Below the pieces are notes generated by a model. The model did not search any database and was not told the DNA's origin. It saw nothing but the letters and a program-made list of their open reading frames with translations. Shown here piece after piece: positions 44,081 to 51,770 of a stretch of 64,000 nucleotides of DNA. The DNA comes from Prevotella sp. (GTDB lineage: Bacteria; Bacteroidota; Bacteroidia; Bacteroidales; Bacteroidaceae), in contig JAFUAY010000033.1 in NCBI GenBank assembly GCA_017460515.1, forward strand, positions 1-64,000, in the 5' to 3' direction. Made by a program: the position numbers and the translations under genes. The stretch's first letter is position 1. Each line of letters opens with the position of its first letter.

Positions 44081-44086
44081 CCTCCT
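44081..44086 (-). promoter_or_regulatory. Shine-Dalgarno AGGAGG of the DUF5689 gene
   Basis: A full AGGAGG, rare in this window, sits 8 nt before ATG 44072 and only 2 nt before the alternative ATG 44078; it decides the start in favour of 44072. Confidence 0.7.
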
Positions 44087-44091
44087 TACGT

Positions 44092-46668
44092 TTAGAACTT
44101 ATATGCAATATTCAGCATGCCGTTGATGCCGTAAGCGTAGTACTTCTTCGGGTTGCGCGAGAAGGAGTAGGCGCGGCTCTTACCGCTGCTGGTGTAGTCG
44201 CTGCGGCTCTGCTCATAGCCACCCGTCACGATGTCACGGTTGTTCAGCACGTTGGTCAGTGAGAGGTTGATGCTCATAGAGCGTCCGTGCTTCAGCCAGA
44301 GGCTCTTGCCGATAGACAGGTCGAGCATGAAGCCGCCGTGTCCTTTCTCCTGTTCCAGTGCACTTGAGAGCACATTGCCGGCATTGTCGGTAACCGTCTC
44401 GCCGGCTGCCTTACGAGCCTTGATGGTCGACTCATAGCGATAGCAGGGAGAGTAGGAGAGGTAGATGCGGTCATAGTAGTTACCATTCAGGTCGATGAAC
44501 CATCCGCCCTGGTGATAGCTGAGGATGAAGCTCAGTGCGGTGAGCGGTGTACCTGCCTCACGCATGTTCTTGTTCAGCACCAGCTCAGGCTTGTGGTTGT
44601 TGGCATCGTTATAGGTACCGCTGGTAGAACTCATGTACCATACGCGGGCATTGTTGGTATTCTTTGCCTCGCTGACAGTACCGATGGCCTTGAAGTCCAG
44701 TGCACTTGACAGTTTGAATTTCAAGCCCCACTCAATGCCGTAGTACTCTTTGTTGATGCCAGTCATAGACACGTATGAGAACGAGTTGATATCGTCGAAA
44801 TAGAAGTTCTGCCACTCGGTAGCGTCCTTCACCTGACTGTAGTAGCCAGAGATGTTAGCCTTCAGCCAGGATGTCTGCAGCTGATAGCCTACCTCAGCGC
44901 TCAGCACCTTCTCGTTCTTCAGGTCTACCACGAAGTCATTGTTGATCTCAGGCGATACGAAGGCAGTAGAGGCCTGTGGAGCCTTCAGCTCATAGCCTGC
45001 ACCCAGTGTAAACGCGTTGCCTGCACCCAGGTTGACGGTGATGCCAGCCTTACCGCCAGCCTCGCCGAACTTACCCTTCTTGCTCTTGCCGTAAGAGTTG
45101 TCGGTGTCCATACCGCTCTTCATCATACCTTCGCGCTGCATCTCTATGCCAGCCACGCGTCCGCTGATGAATGAGTGAATACTTCCGCGGTCATATTTGA
45201 AGGTCAGCCAGCCGGCAGCCTTGTTCACGTAGATGTTGTAGTCATAGCCGAACTTGTCGCCTTCCTTCACCACACCGTTGGGATTGTTGACGTCATACTG
45301 CACCTGTGGGTCGTTCATGGAGTACTTACCCAGTGCGTAGGTGTTGATGTTATGGAATACGGTGGCGCCCAGCAGGTCCTCCATCGTCTGGTAGTGCATG
45401 CCTTTGTTGGTAGCCAGCTGAATGCCTGCGCTCAGTGAGGCATACTGGTTCAGCTCCTTGTTCAGGCTTGATGCGAAGGCCAGGTTCAGGTTGTTGTTGT
45501 TCTTGGCCTGGATGAAGTACATAGCGTCCTGACCATTGGCTGCGGCAGCGCGGTTGGCAGCATAGAGGCGGTCGAAGTCTATCTGACGGTCTGCCTTGTA
45601 ACCACCCATGATGGTACGGGCACGTAGCCAGTCGGCCTGGCACTGCTCCGTGCGCAGGTGTCCGAGTCCTTCACGTTCCCAAACATCATAGTAGCTTGAG
45701 GGCAGGTTCTTCCAGTAGTCGGGCTGGGGATTGTCAGCGTTGTTGTAGTTCAGCTTCGTGCTCTTGTAGATAGAGTAGCGACCGGTGAGGCTGGTGGTCA
45801 ACTTCGTATTGTCGTTGATGTTCCAGTCCCAAGTGGCCAGCAGCGTGGGAGCGAAGTCGGTGACAACGCGTGAGTTGCGCTTCTTGCCGTTCTGATAGCC
45901 CCAGTAGGGGTTATAGTAGCGGTCGTTGGCCAACCAGTAGCTCTCGTCGGTGGCAGCACCCTGTCCGGCACGCTCTGTGGGGTTACCCCATGTCACGATA
46001 GAGAAGTGGTGCTTGTCGCCCAGGAACTTCTCAGCACCCAGGAAGTAGGATATTGAGTTGTAGAATGTTCCCTCCACATAAGATGTGTTCATGTTGGCCC
46101 AACGGTAGGTGAGGTTGGCTGAGAATGCCCATCCGTCCTCTCTGACGCCTGAGTTGTAGGTGTACATGCCGCGGAAGGTGTAGTTACGATTGGCACCGCT
46201 GAGGGTCAGTCGCTGTCCGGTGGCGAAGTGTGACGGACGGAAGTTGTAGTTGTTCGAACCGCCCATTGCCGACATGCCGAAGGAGTTGTTCTCAAACGGT
46301 AGCGCATTGTCTACATCGCGGGTCTGCTGGTTCAGTCCGCCCACGAGTGAGTAGCGGAACTGTCCCGTCTCCATGTCGTTCATCTGAACACCGTTGATGT
46401 AGATGTCGTTGTACTTTTGACTAAAAGCGCGATAGCGGAAGCGTACGGGACTGAACAGATATCCTACCTGTGAGGCATAGATATTGTTGTTCGAGTTGAT
46501 GATAGTCACGTTCTGCGACATATCCTCATCTTCTCCCAGCTGAGCTTCCGTGAAGGTGAAGGCCTGCTCGTCCAAGACGCCGACCGTAGAAAGCGAGTCG
46601 CTTTCCTGAGCCATAGCCGTCATCGACAGGCATAGTGCCATCAACACGAGTTTCAGCTTTTTGTTCAT
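44092..46668 (-). CDS. TonB-dependent receptor-like outer-membrane protein
   Basis: 858 residues. Signal peptide to about residue 20, then a short plug-like region (VTIINSNNNIYAS, NDIYINGVQMND, residues 50-150) without the carboxypeptidase-like N-terminal domain of SusC, and a long barrel ending GMLNIAYKF. It differs from SusC and is not followed by a SusD; a DUF5689 lipoprotein takes that place. It probably imports or anchors a ligand recognised by the OB-like lipoproteins. Own promoter at 46717. Substrate not inferable from the sequence alone. Confidence 0.8.
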   Translation of the reverse strand: MNKKLKLVLMALCLSMTAMAQESDSLSTVGVLDEQAFTFTEAQLGEDEDMSQNVTIINSNNNIYASQVGYLFSPVRFRYRAFSQKYNDIYINGVQMNDMETGQFRYSLVGGLNQQTRDVDNALPFENNSFGMSAMGGSNNYNFRPSHFATGQRLTLSGANRNYTFRGMYTYNSGVREDGWAFSANLTYRWANMNTSYVEGTFYNSISYFLGAEKFLGDKHHFSIVTWGNPTERAGQGAATDESYWLANDRYYNPYWGYQNGKKRNSRVVTDFAPTLLATWDWNINDNTKLTTSLTGRYSIYKSTKLNYNNADNPQPDYWKNLPSSYYDVWEREGLGHLRTEQCQADWLRARTIMGGYKADRQIDFDRLYAANRAAAANGQDAMYFIQAKNNNNLNLAFASSLNKELNQYASLSAGIQLATNKGMHYQTMEDLLGATVFHNINTYALGKYSMNDPQVQYDVNNPNGVVKEGDKFGYDYNIYVNKAAGWLTFKYDRGSIHSFISGRVAGIEMQREGMMKSGMDTDNSYGKSKKGKFGEAGGKAGITVNLGAGNAFTLGAGYELKAPQASTAFVSPEINNDFVVDLKNEKVLSAEVGYQLQTSWLKANISGYYSQVKDATEWQNFYFDDINSFSYVSMTGINKEYYGIEWGLKFKLSSALDFKAIGTVSEAKNTNNARVWYMSSTSGTYNDANNHKPELVLNKNMREAGTPLTALSFILSYHQGGWFIDLNGNYYDRIYLSYSPCYRYESTIKARKAAGETVTDNAGNVLSSALEQEKGHGGFMLDLSIGKSLWLKHGRSMSINLSLTNVLNNRDIVTGGYEQSRSDYTSSGKSRAYSFSRNPKKYYAYGINGMLNIAYKF

Positions 46669-46716
46669 AAATGAAATAGTTTTAAATGTTTTTATAGTTT
46701 AATGTTTTTTATGGGG

Positions 46717-46748
46717 CAAAGGTAAACAAAAATGTAATAAAATCCAAA
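46717..46748 (-). promoter_or_regulatory. Promoter of the receptor/DUF5689/OB operon
   Basis: On the minus strand TTTG (46745-46748) and TACCTTTG (46717-46724) are 20 bp apart, 48 nt before the start. Confidence 0.7.
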
Positions 46749-46811
46749 AAATCTGCCATTTATTTTGGCGTTTTTTTGCAAATTGGCTTTTTGCTGCATT
46801 TTCCAGAAGTG

Positions 46812-47267
46812 TCAGTACTTCCGGAAATGCAGTCTGTAGCTTTCGTTTGAAAGGATCATACGGCTGTCGTTCAGTGTCTCAATGAGGAACTTCACTTCCA
46901 GTTTTCCGTCTTTGCCTGTAGTTGCCGTCATACCATAATGAACCAGTGTGGCAGGGTTGCTCACAAGGCTGTCTGATATATTGCGGTTGTTCTGTACGGG
47001 GTTCGTGAGTACGAGGCTGTCGTTACGCTGTTCGAAGCGGAACAGAATGCCTGTACCGGTGTCGTCAGACTTCCTGAATTCCATCAGTCTTACTTGTACG
47101 GCACATACTATCTTGGAGTAGCGCATGTCGCCACTGCTTCCAGTTGCCAGGGTGTCCATCTGTTGCAGTTGCCAGAATCCGTCCAGGTCACCGTTGTCCG
47201 AGGTCTCGAAGTCGCATGCTGCCAGTCCTATGCAGGCTGCGATGATGATATAGAGCAGGTGTTTCAT
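46812..47267 (-). CDS. Small lipocalin-like lipoprotein
   Basis: 151 residues. Lipobox IGLAAC (Cys 18). The mature start DGFWQLQQMDTLATG and the later beta strands ending in YRLHFRKY resemble lipocalin-like domains of Bacteroidota lipoproteins. Function unknown; small lipocalins often bind lipids. It lies 18 bp after the Wzi-like gene and is the last member of the inositol-lipid operon. Confidence 0.6.
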   Translation of the reverse strand: MKHLLYIIIAACIGLAACDFETSDNGDLDGFWQLQQMDTLATGSSGDMRYSKIVCAVQVRLMEFRKSDDTGTGILFRFEQRNDSLVLTNPVQNNRNISDSLVSNPATLVHYGMTATTGKDGKLEVKFLIETLNDSRMILSNESYRLHFRKY

Positions 47268-47285
47268 GTCTGTGTGGTCTTAGTG

Positions 47286-48845
47286 TTAGAATTGCTTGAT
47301 GTCAAAACGTCGGCTGACGGTTAGCTGTACGCCGGTATTGTTGCCCAACAGTCCGCCGTGATCAAGTCCGAAGGCGGCTTTCACGCCCCATCCTGCCAAC
47401 TTGTGTGTAAGGGCGAAGCGGTATTCGGCTTCAGCCAGCAGACTCATGTTCCGTTCCGGGTCAGGCAGTGGCATCGTGTAGGTACCCCATCCTCGTTGCC
47501 AGGTAGCCAACAGGCGGTAGTGCAGGTTGTCTATAGGATCGCCGCTCAGTCCAATGTGCCAAGCCCAGAAGCGGTTGTTCTCCACGCGGATGAGGTGGTC
47601 GTCGTTATAGAGCGGCGAACGGTAGAGCGGGTTGCCCATCACCTGTCCCCAGTGTTGCCAGCCAGTCTGCATGTAGTTATTGTAGTAGTCGTCCAAGCCA
47701 GCTATATGGTCTGATACATGACGGGTGCGGTCGTGATAGATAGGACCGCTCTGGTATTTCGTGTAGAGGTATTCCACCACGATATCGTTCACCCATCGCT
47801 GTCCTTTCAGTTTCAGTTCGGCTCCCAGCATGATGTCCTTCAGGTCATACACCAGCCATCGGCTCTCCTTCCACTCGTTATACTCCTCGCCCTGTCCGTA
47901 GCCGTCGTAGTCGAGGAAGAACATCTGTGAGTGGTCCTCAAAGAAGTGGTCGGCATAGAGCCCCAGGTACCATTTGTCGTAGTCCATGTTCACCCGGATC
48001 AGGTAGCTGCCCAAGTGGTTGCCCGAAGCGTTGTCGTAGACGCCTTCGCCTTTCTCTCCGTCACCGCCAGGCACCAGCGCGCTGATCATGCCCTTGATGC
48101 CGTCCTTGTTCTTGATGCTGACGTATTCAACCGTACCGGGCACAGTAGGATAGGGGTTGAACGTATAGGTAGTGCCGCCATACTGACACGCCATCTCCAG
48201 TCCCAGTTCCACGCTGACGGGCTTCCCCTTCTTTCCGATGCGCAGGTAGCCAGCCTTGGTGTGTATCTTTGCGTGTTCCGTTCGCTTGTCATCCTCGGTG
48301 AGGAACTCCTTCTGCCAGTTGTCGTCGGTCATCATCCCGTAGCTGATATGGCCCTTCAGTGCCAGCCATCCGCGGGTGTAGGGCACGGTCCAGTAGTCAG
48401 GCAGCGCCAGTCTTACGCCTGGTACGGGTCTCGCATTGACGCCCAGAGTCTGTGCACCGCTGCTCAGTTCCTGGTTCTTCAGTTCCGCTCGCTGTTCCTT
48501 GGCGCCAATGGTGAGCAGTCCTTTCAGCCAGCGCACGTCAGCGTATGCCTGATGCACCACCGCCTTACTCGTGAATCCCGTAGCTACGGCTATGTCGGCT
48601 CCGTAGCCGATAGCCCATCTGCGGGCCGAGTCGCACTCTATAGAGTGGAACAGTCCTGCCCGCAGGTAGCCGTTGTTCGTCTTCACCGAACTCAGTCCGT
48701 ACTTGTTTGCGTTCAGCCAGAGCGGGTTATGATCGCCAGAGCCGACGGTGGCCTGTGCCTCTGTGCGCACTTCCGTCTGTGCCATCGTGCAGGTGGCGCC
48801 TGCGCAGAGCAGTATTCCGCAGAGTATTGTCTTTTGTATGTTCAT
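47286..48845 (-). CDS. Wzi-like capsule-assembly outer-membrane protein
   Basis: 519 residues from ATG 48845 (signal peptide MNIQKTILCGILLCAGATC ... AQ). The frame is open further upstream only as a shadow of the PAP2 gene. The mature barrel begins with the Wzi-like QATVGSGDHNPLWLNANKYG and shows repeated aromatic strands. In enterobacteria Wzi binds capsule at the surface. Here the gene lies 14 bp after the PAP2 gene in the inositol-lipid operon, so an envelope-lipid or capsule link is possible. Confidence 0.75.
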   Translation of the reverse strand: MNIQKTILCGILLCAGATCTMAQTEVRTEAQATVGSGDHNPLWLNANKYGLSSVKTNNGYLRAGLFHSIECDSARRWAIGYGADIAVATGFTSKAVVHQAYADVRWLKGLLTIGAKEQRAELKNQELSSGAQTLGVNARPVPGVRLALPDYWTVPYTRGWLALKGHISYGMMTDDNWQKEFLTEDDKRTEHAKIHTKAGYLRIGKKGKPVSVELGLEMACQYGGTTYTFNPYPTVPGTVEYVSIKNKDGIKGMISALVPGGDGEKGEGVYDNASGNHLGSYLIRVNMDYDKWYLGLYADHFFEDHSQMFFLDYDGYGQGEEYNEWKESRWLVYDLKDIMLGAELKLKGQRWVNDIVVEYLYTKYQSGPIYHDRTRHVSDHIAGLDDYYNNYMQTGWQHWGQVMGNPLYRSPLYNDDHLIRVENNRFWAWHIGLSGDPIDNLHYRLLATWQRGWGTYTMPLPDPERNMSLLAEAEYRFALTHKLAGWGVKAAFGLDHGGLLGNNTGVQLTVSRRFDIKQF

Positions 48846-48859
48846 ATCCTCAATCGTGA

Positions 48860-49774
48860 TTAAGATACATATTCCGTATAGTTGTCCATCCATCTTCTTG
48901 CAGGACGCCAGCGCATCAGCACCTGTTCGAAGAGTGCCACACCCACCAGCGCGGTCGCGATGCCTGCCAGTACATCTATGATATAGTGATGACAGGAGTA
49001 GACCGCCGTCCACCAGATGCCTGCGGTGATGATGCAGCAGACGGTGATGAGCCATTTCTTCTGTCGGCTGATGACGGCATAGAGCGTGGCAACCGTCATA
49101 TAGGCAGCATGCAGAGAGGGTAGGGCGGCATAGATATTCGAGTTGTTCACGTAGATAGTGCTGAACACCGGAATGCCTATCAGTTCGTCGAAGCGCGCCA
49201 GTCCTGCCACGTTGCCCACCATCGAGTAGTCGGGCTCGAAGCCGTAGTATAGTGCGTACCAGGGCGGAGCCGTTGGATGCAGGTAGTAGCCAGCGAAGCC
49301 AATCAGGTTGACAAACAGGAAAGCCCACGTGAAGCGGAGAGCATAGCCGCGCTCGCCCTTGAAGAACAGCCAGATTGCCAGTGCGATAGGTCCGGGCACC
49401 CAACAGAGGTAGAACAGTCCTGCCAGCAAGTCAGCCACCGTCGAATGGTGCAGGTTGAAATATTCGCAGGGAATCATCACCGTTCCGTCGACAGTGATAC
49501 CGAAGAGTGCTTTCTCCGTCTCGTAGATACCCTCTATGTCGATTGCGTTCACCATATAGTTCGGGTACAGGCGCATCCAGTCGTAGCTCATCTCGAAGAA
49601 GGCGAACGGCAGCAGCGTCATCACCAGCTTGCGCGTCATTGTGTGGCCGAAGAACAGCAGGTTGAACAGCACCACCATGATGATATGCCCTGTGATAAGT
49701 CCTACCACAAGCCATTGGAACAGCAGAAACGCTATCGATCCAGTCAGTACAATGACAACTTCTTTCTTCATCAA
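48860..49774 (-). CDS. PAP2-family membrane enzyme, inositol phosphoceramide synthase-like
   Basis: 304 residues with about six membrane helices. The PAP2 catalytic motifs are present as PSLHAAY near residue 218 and YSCHHYIIDVLAG near 262 (catalytic His residues); the first Lys-rich motif is replaced by YYLHPTAPPW, as in the AUR1/IPC-synthase branch. Such enzymes move phosphoinositol from phosphatidylinositol to ceramide. The call rests on this branch pattern plus its place between inositol-lipid genes. Confidence 0.75.
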   Translation of the reverse strand: MMKKEVVIVLTGSIAFLLFQWLVVGLITGHIIMVVLFNLLFFGHTMTRKLVMTLLPFAFFEMSYDWMRLYPNYMVNAIDIEGIYETEKALFGITVDGTVMIPCEYFNLHHSTVADLLAGLFYLCWVPGPIALAIWLFFKGERGYALRFTWAFLFVNLIGFAGYYLHPTAPPWYALYYGFEPDYSMVGNVAGLARFDELIGIPVFSTIYVNNSNIYAALPSLHAAYMTVATLYAVISRQKKWLITVCCIITAGIWWTAVYSCHHYIIDVLAGIATALVGVALFEQVLMRWRPARRWMDNYTEYVS

Positions 49775-49795
49775 CTCTACACTCTCAACTCTACA
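49772..49795. repeat. 12-14 bp tandem repeat between operon genes
   Basis: CAACTCTACACT is repeated in the 21-bp gap between the PAP2 and CDP-alcohol transferase genes. Similar CAACCCTCAACT units occur inside the DUF5686 gene at 54981. Confidence 0.7.
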
Positions 49796-50446
49796 CTAAA
49801 GACGATAGTCTTTCATCTTCCTATAGCAGTGCCCAATCCTCCAGAAGGCGGTGATGTTAGCCAGTACCGCTATCAGCATCATGCCGCCCGCCAGCCACCA
49901 CAGGTTCTCCGTACATCCGGCAATGATAGCAGCTAAGGCAGTAACCACCACCCGTTCAGGGCGCTGCATCAGTCCCACCTTGCATTCCGTGTTCAGTCCT
50001 TCAGCACGCGCTCTCACGTAGCTCACCATCACCGAACCCACCATTGCCGCAAACGTGATCACGCCCGTCCAGAACCAGTCGGCCTTGATAAACAGCATGC
50101 AGATGCCGAACAGCGTCACCAGTTCACTGTAGCGGTCGAGCGTAGAGTCCCAGAGCGCACCGAACTTCGATGACTGTCCGCCCAGTCGTGCCAGTCGGCC
50201 GTCCATCATGTCGAAGAGTCCTGCTGCCAGGATGATAGCACCTCCCCAAGCCGTCAGCACGTACGGGTCGCGCTCACCGCTGTCCATGCATTGTGCTGCA
50301 TCCAGGAAGAACCACATGGCCACCAGGTTGCCTGCGAATCCCACTGCCGTAACAATGTTCGGTGTGATACCCATCTTCAGCATCATCCTGATCAGCGGGT
50401 CAATCACATGGTAAATCAGTTTCTGTAATATATCTCTGTAATTCAT
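49796..50446 (-). CDS. CDP-alcohol phosphatidyltransferase (phosphatidylinositol-phosphate synthase candidate)
   Basis: 216 residues with about six membrane helices. The family motif D-G-x2-A-R-x8-G-x3-D-x3-D is present at about residues 80-103 (DGRLARLGG, then GALWDSTLDR). It would join CDP-diacylglycerol to an alcohol; with myo-inositol-phosphate synthase and a PgpA-like phosphatase in the locus, inositol phosphate is the likely acceptor, giving phosphatidylinositol phosphate. A phosphatidylglycerophosphate synthase is the alternative. Confidence 0.85.
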   Translation of the reverse strand: MNYRDILQKLIYHVIDPLIRMMLKMGITPNIVTAVGFAGNLVAMWFFLDAAQCMDSGERDPYVLTAWGGAIILAAGLFDMMDGRLARLGGQSSKFGALWDSTLDRYSELVTLFGICMLFIKADWFWTGVITFAAMVGSVMVSYVRARAEGLNTECKVGLMQRPERVVVTALAAIIAGCTENLWWLAGGMMLIAVLANITAFWRIGHCYRKMKDYRL

Positions 50447-50488
50447 TTTCAGTCCTCCATGCTAATCATATCTATCATTTCTCATCTC

Positions 50489-50878
50489 TCATTTATACAC
50501 AAACCTTCGTTGCATCGTATAGTTCCATCCCACCGCCACGATGACCGCCACCAGTGCCTTTCCCAGGATGAAGTGCTGCCCCGACAGTTCGGTAGCCGCA
50601 TAGGTGCCCAGCGTGTTCAGTGCGATGCTTACGCCCCATACCAGCAGGTATCTCAGGGCTATGCTCCTCTTCGTCCCGTGCGCGTCAAACACCCATCGGT
50701 AGTTGATGCAGCAGTTCAGCACCCCTCCTGCGACAGAGCCTGCCAGCGAGGCCCACACATACCACAGTCCGCATCCCTCTGCCAGCAGCACCGTCACCAG
50801 GAAGTCGGTCATCGTTGCCACCTGTGCCGACAGCTCTGCCTTGCAGAATGTCCAGAGCTCGTGTCCTACCTTCCCCAT
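50489..50878 (-). CDS. GtrA-family membrane protein
   Basis: 129 residues from ATG 50878, overlapping the PgpA-like gene by 13 bp; sequence upstream in this frame is a shadow. Four membrane helices, with the GtrA-like GVLNCCINYRWVF near residue 55 and NYTMQRRFVY at the end. GtrA proteins are thought to flip polyprenyl-linked sugars or assist glycosyltransferases. Its role in inositol-lipid formation is open. Confidence 0.8.
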   Translation of the reverse strand: MGKVGHELWTFCKAELSAQVATMTDFLVTVLLAEGCGLWYVWASLAGSVAGGVLNCCINYRWVFDAHGTKRSIALRYLLVWGVSIALNTLGTYAATELSGQHFILGKALVAVIVAVGWNYTMQRRFVYK

Positions 50879-51336
50879 ATTATTATAATAAGGTGTAGCA
50901 TGATAGCAGCATAGACACCAGCCAGCAGATCGTCGGCCATCACCCAGAACGCCCCTTTCCTGCGGTCGAGGGCGCGGATGCCCAGCGGTTTCACGATGTC
51001 GAACAGCCGGAAGAGCAGCAGTGCCGCCAGTGCCTCCTGCCAGCCGGTAGCTATCAGCAGCGGTATCCATACCCCCACCATCTCGTCTACCACCACTCTT
51101 TTAGGGTCATCGCCCCAGTAAGGCTGTAGCCGTGCTGTGGCCCATGTGCCCACGATGGTGAACGCCCCTATCAGCAGCAGTGTTGCGACGGTCAGCAGGG
51201 TAGGGGTGAGCCAGCTCCATAGTCCCAGCCATACGGCTGTTGCCAGTACTGCTCCTGCCGTACCTGGTCCCCAAGGCCAGAATCCCGTTCCGAATCCCGT
51301 CCCTATCACTACCGCTATCGTTGATGGTCTGCTCAT
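50866..51336 (-). CDS. PgpA-like phosphatase (phosphatidylinositol-phosphate phosphatase candidate)
   Basis: 156 residues. PgpA signature features are visible: GFGTGFWPWGPGTAG near the start, DPKRVVVDEMVGVW near 78, FRLFDIVKP and VMADDLLAGVYA near 135. PgpA removes phosphate from phosphatidylglycerophosphate; in inositol-lipid loci of Bacteroides a homolog acts on phosphatidylinositol phosphate. First gene of the minus-strand operon, with a -7 box only 7 nt before its ATG. Confidence 0.85.
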   Translation of the reverse strand: MSRPSTIAVVIGTGFGTGFWPWGPGTAGAVLATAVWLGLWSWLTPTLLTVATLLLIGAFTIVGTWATARLQPYWGDDPKRVVVDEMVGVWIPLLIATGWQEALAALLLFRLFDIVKPLGIRALDRRKGAFWVMADDLLAGVYAAIMLHLIIIIWGR

Positions 51337-51343
51337 TCAGTTG

Positions 51344-51351
51344 CAAAAGTA
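51344..51351 (-). promoter_or_regulatory. -7 box of the inositol-lipid operon
   Basis: TACTTTTG on the minus strand; the ATG at 51336 begins 7 nt after it, so the mRNA is probably leaderless. Confidence 0.6.
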
Positions 51352-51417
51352 GTCATTTTTCTTCAAACTATGCTCATTGATTACAGAAAAATATATCGGT
51401 GTATTCGTAAACGCCAT

Positions 51418-51456
51418 GTTTAGCTCCCCTAAACACCATGTTTAGCTCCCCTAAAC
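51418..51456. promoter_or_regulatory. Twin inverted repeats, 22 bp apart
   Basis: GTTTAGCTCCCCTAAAC occurs at 51418-51434 and 51440-51456. Each has GTTTAG/CTAAAC arms. The exact 22-bp spacing puts both on one face of the helix, as for a regulator pair. They lie in the 434-bp divergent region between the PgpA-like gene and myo-inositol-phosphate synthase. Confidence 0.7.
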
Positions 51457-51569
51457 TATATGATTACGAGTTGTAAACATGATGGTTATGGGGCGTAGTC
51501 AATAGAGTTTTTTAAAAAGAAACAGAAAAGCAATCCAACAAACGTATCATCTGTCGGGCAGCCCCCTCT

Positions 51570-51638
51570 GAACCCTCCATCCCCCTTCATATTTCCGTCC
51601 CCCTATAAGGGGGACTCCAATATGAGGGGTGAGGGTTC
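51570..51638. repeat. 69-bp imperfect palindrome
   Basis: Nested arms: GAACCCTC (51570) with GAGGGTTC (51631), TCATATT (51587) with AATATGA (51619), CCCCCT (51599) with AGGGGG (51608). The centre is near 51606. It lies upstream of the synthase promoter. Confidence 0.8.
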
Positions 51639-51716
51639 CAGACCCCCAAGAATAGTGAGTCAGCCATGAAAAATGCTTGCGAAACGGGAGGTAAGGTATA
51701 AAAAAGAATAAAATCT

Positions 51717-51747
51717 TTTGTGGTGAGCCAAATTTGCAGTACCTTTG
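51717..51747 (+). promoter_or_regulatory. Promoter of myo-inositol-phosphate synthase
   Basis: TTTG at 51717-51720 and TACCTTTG at 51740-51747, 19 bp apart, 23 nt before the ATG at 51771. Confidence 0.7.
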
Positions 51748-51770
51748 CGCTGTTTTTAAAAACTATTGAA

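Noticed and set aside
47286..49403. A 705-codon open frame covering the Wzi-like gene and more
   Set aside because: The first 186 codons lie over the PAP2 gene in another frame and have shadow-like composition. A proper signal peptide starts at ATG 48845, so the real gene is 519 residues.
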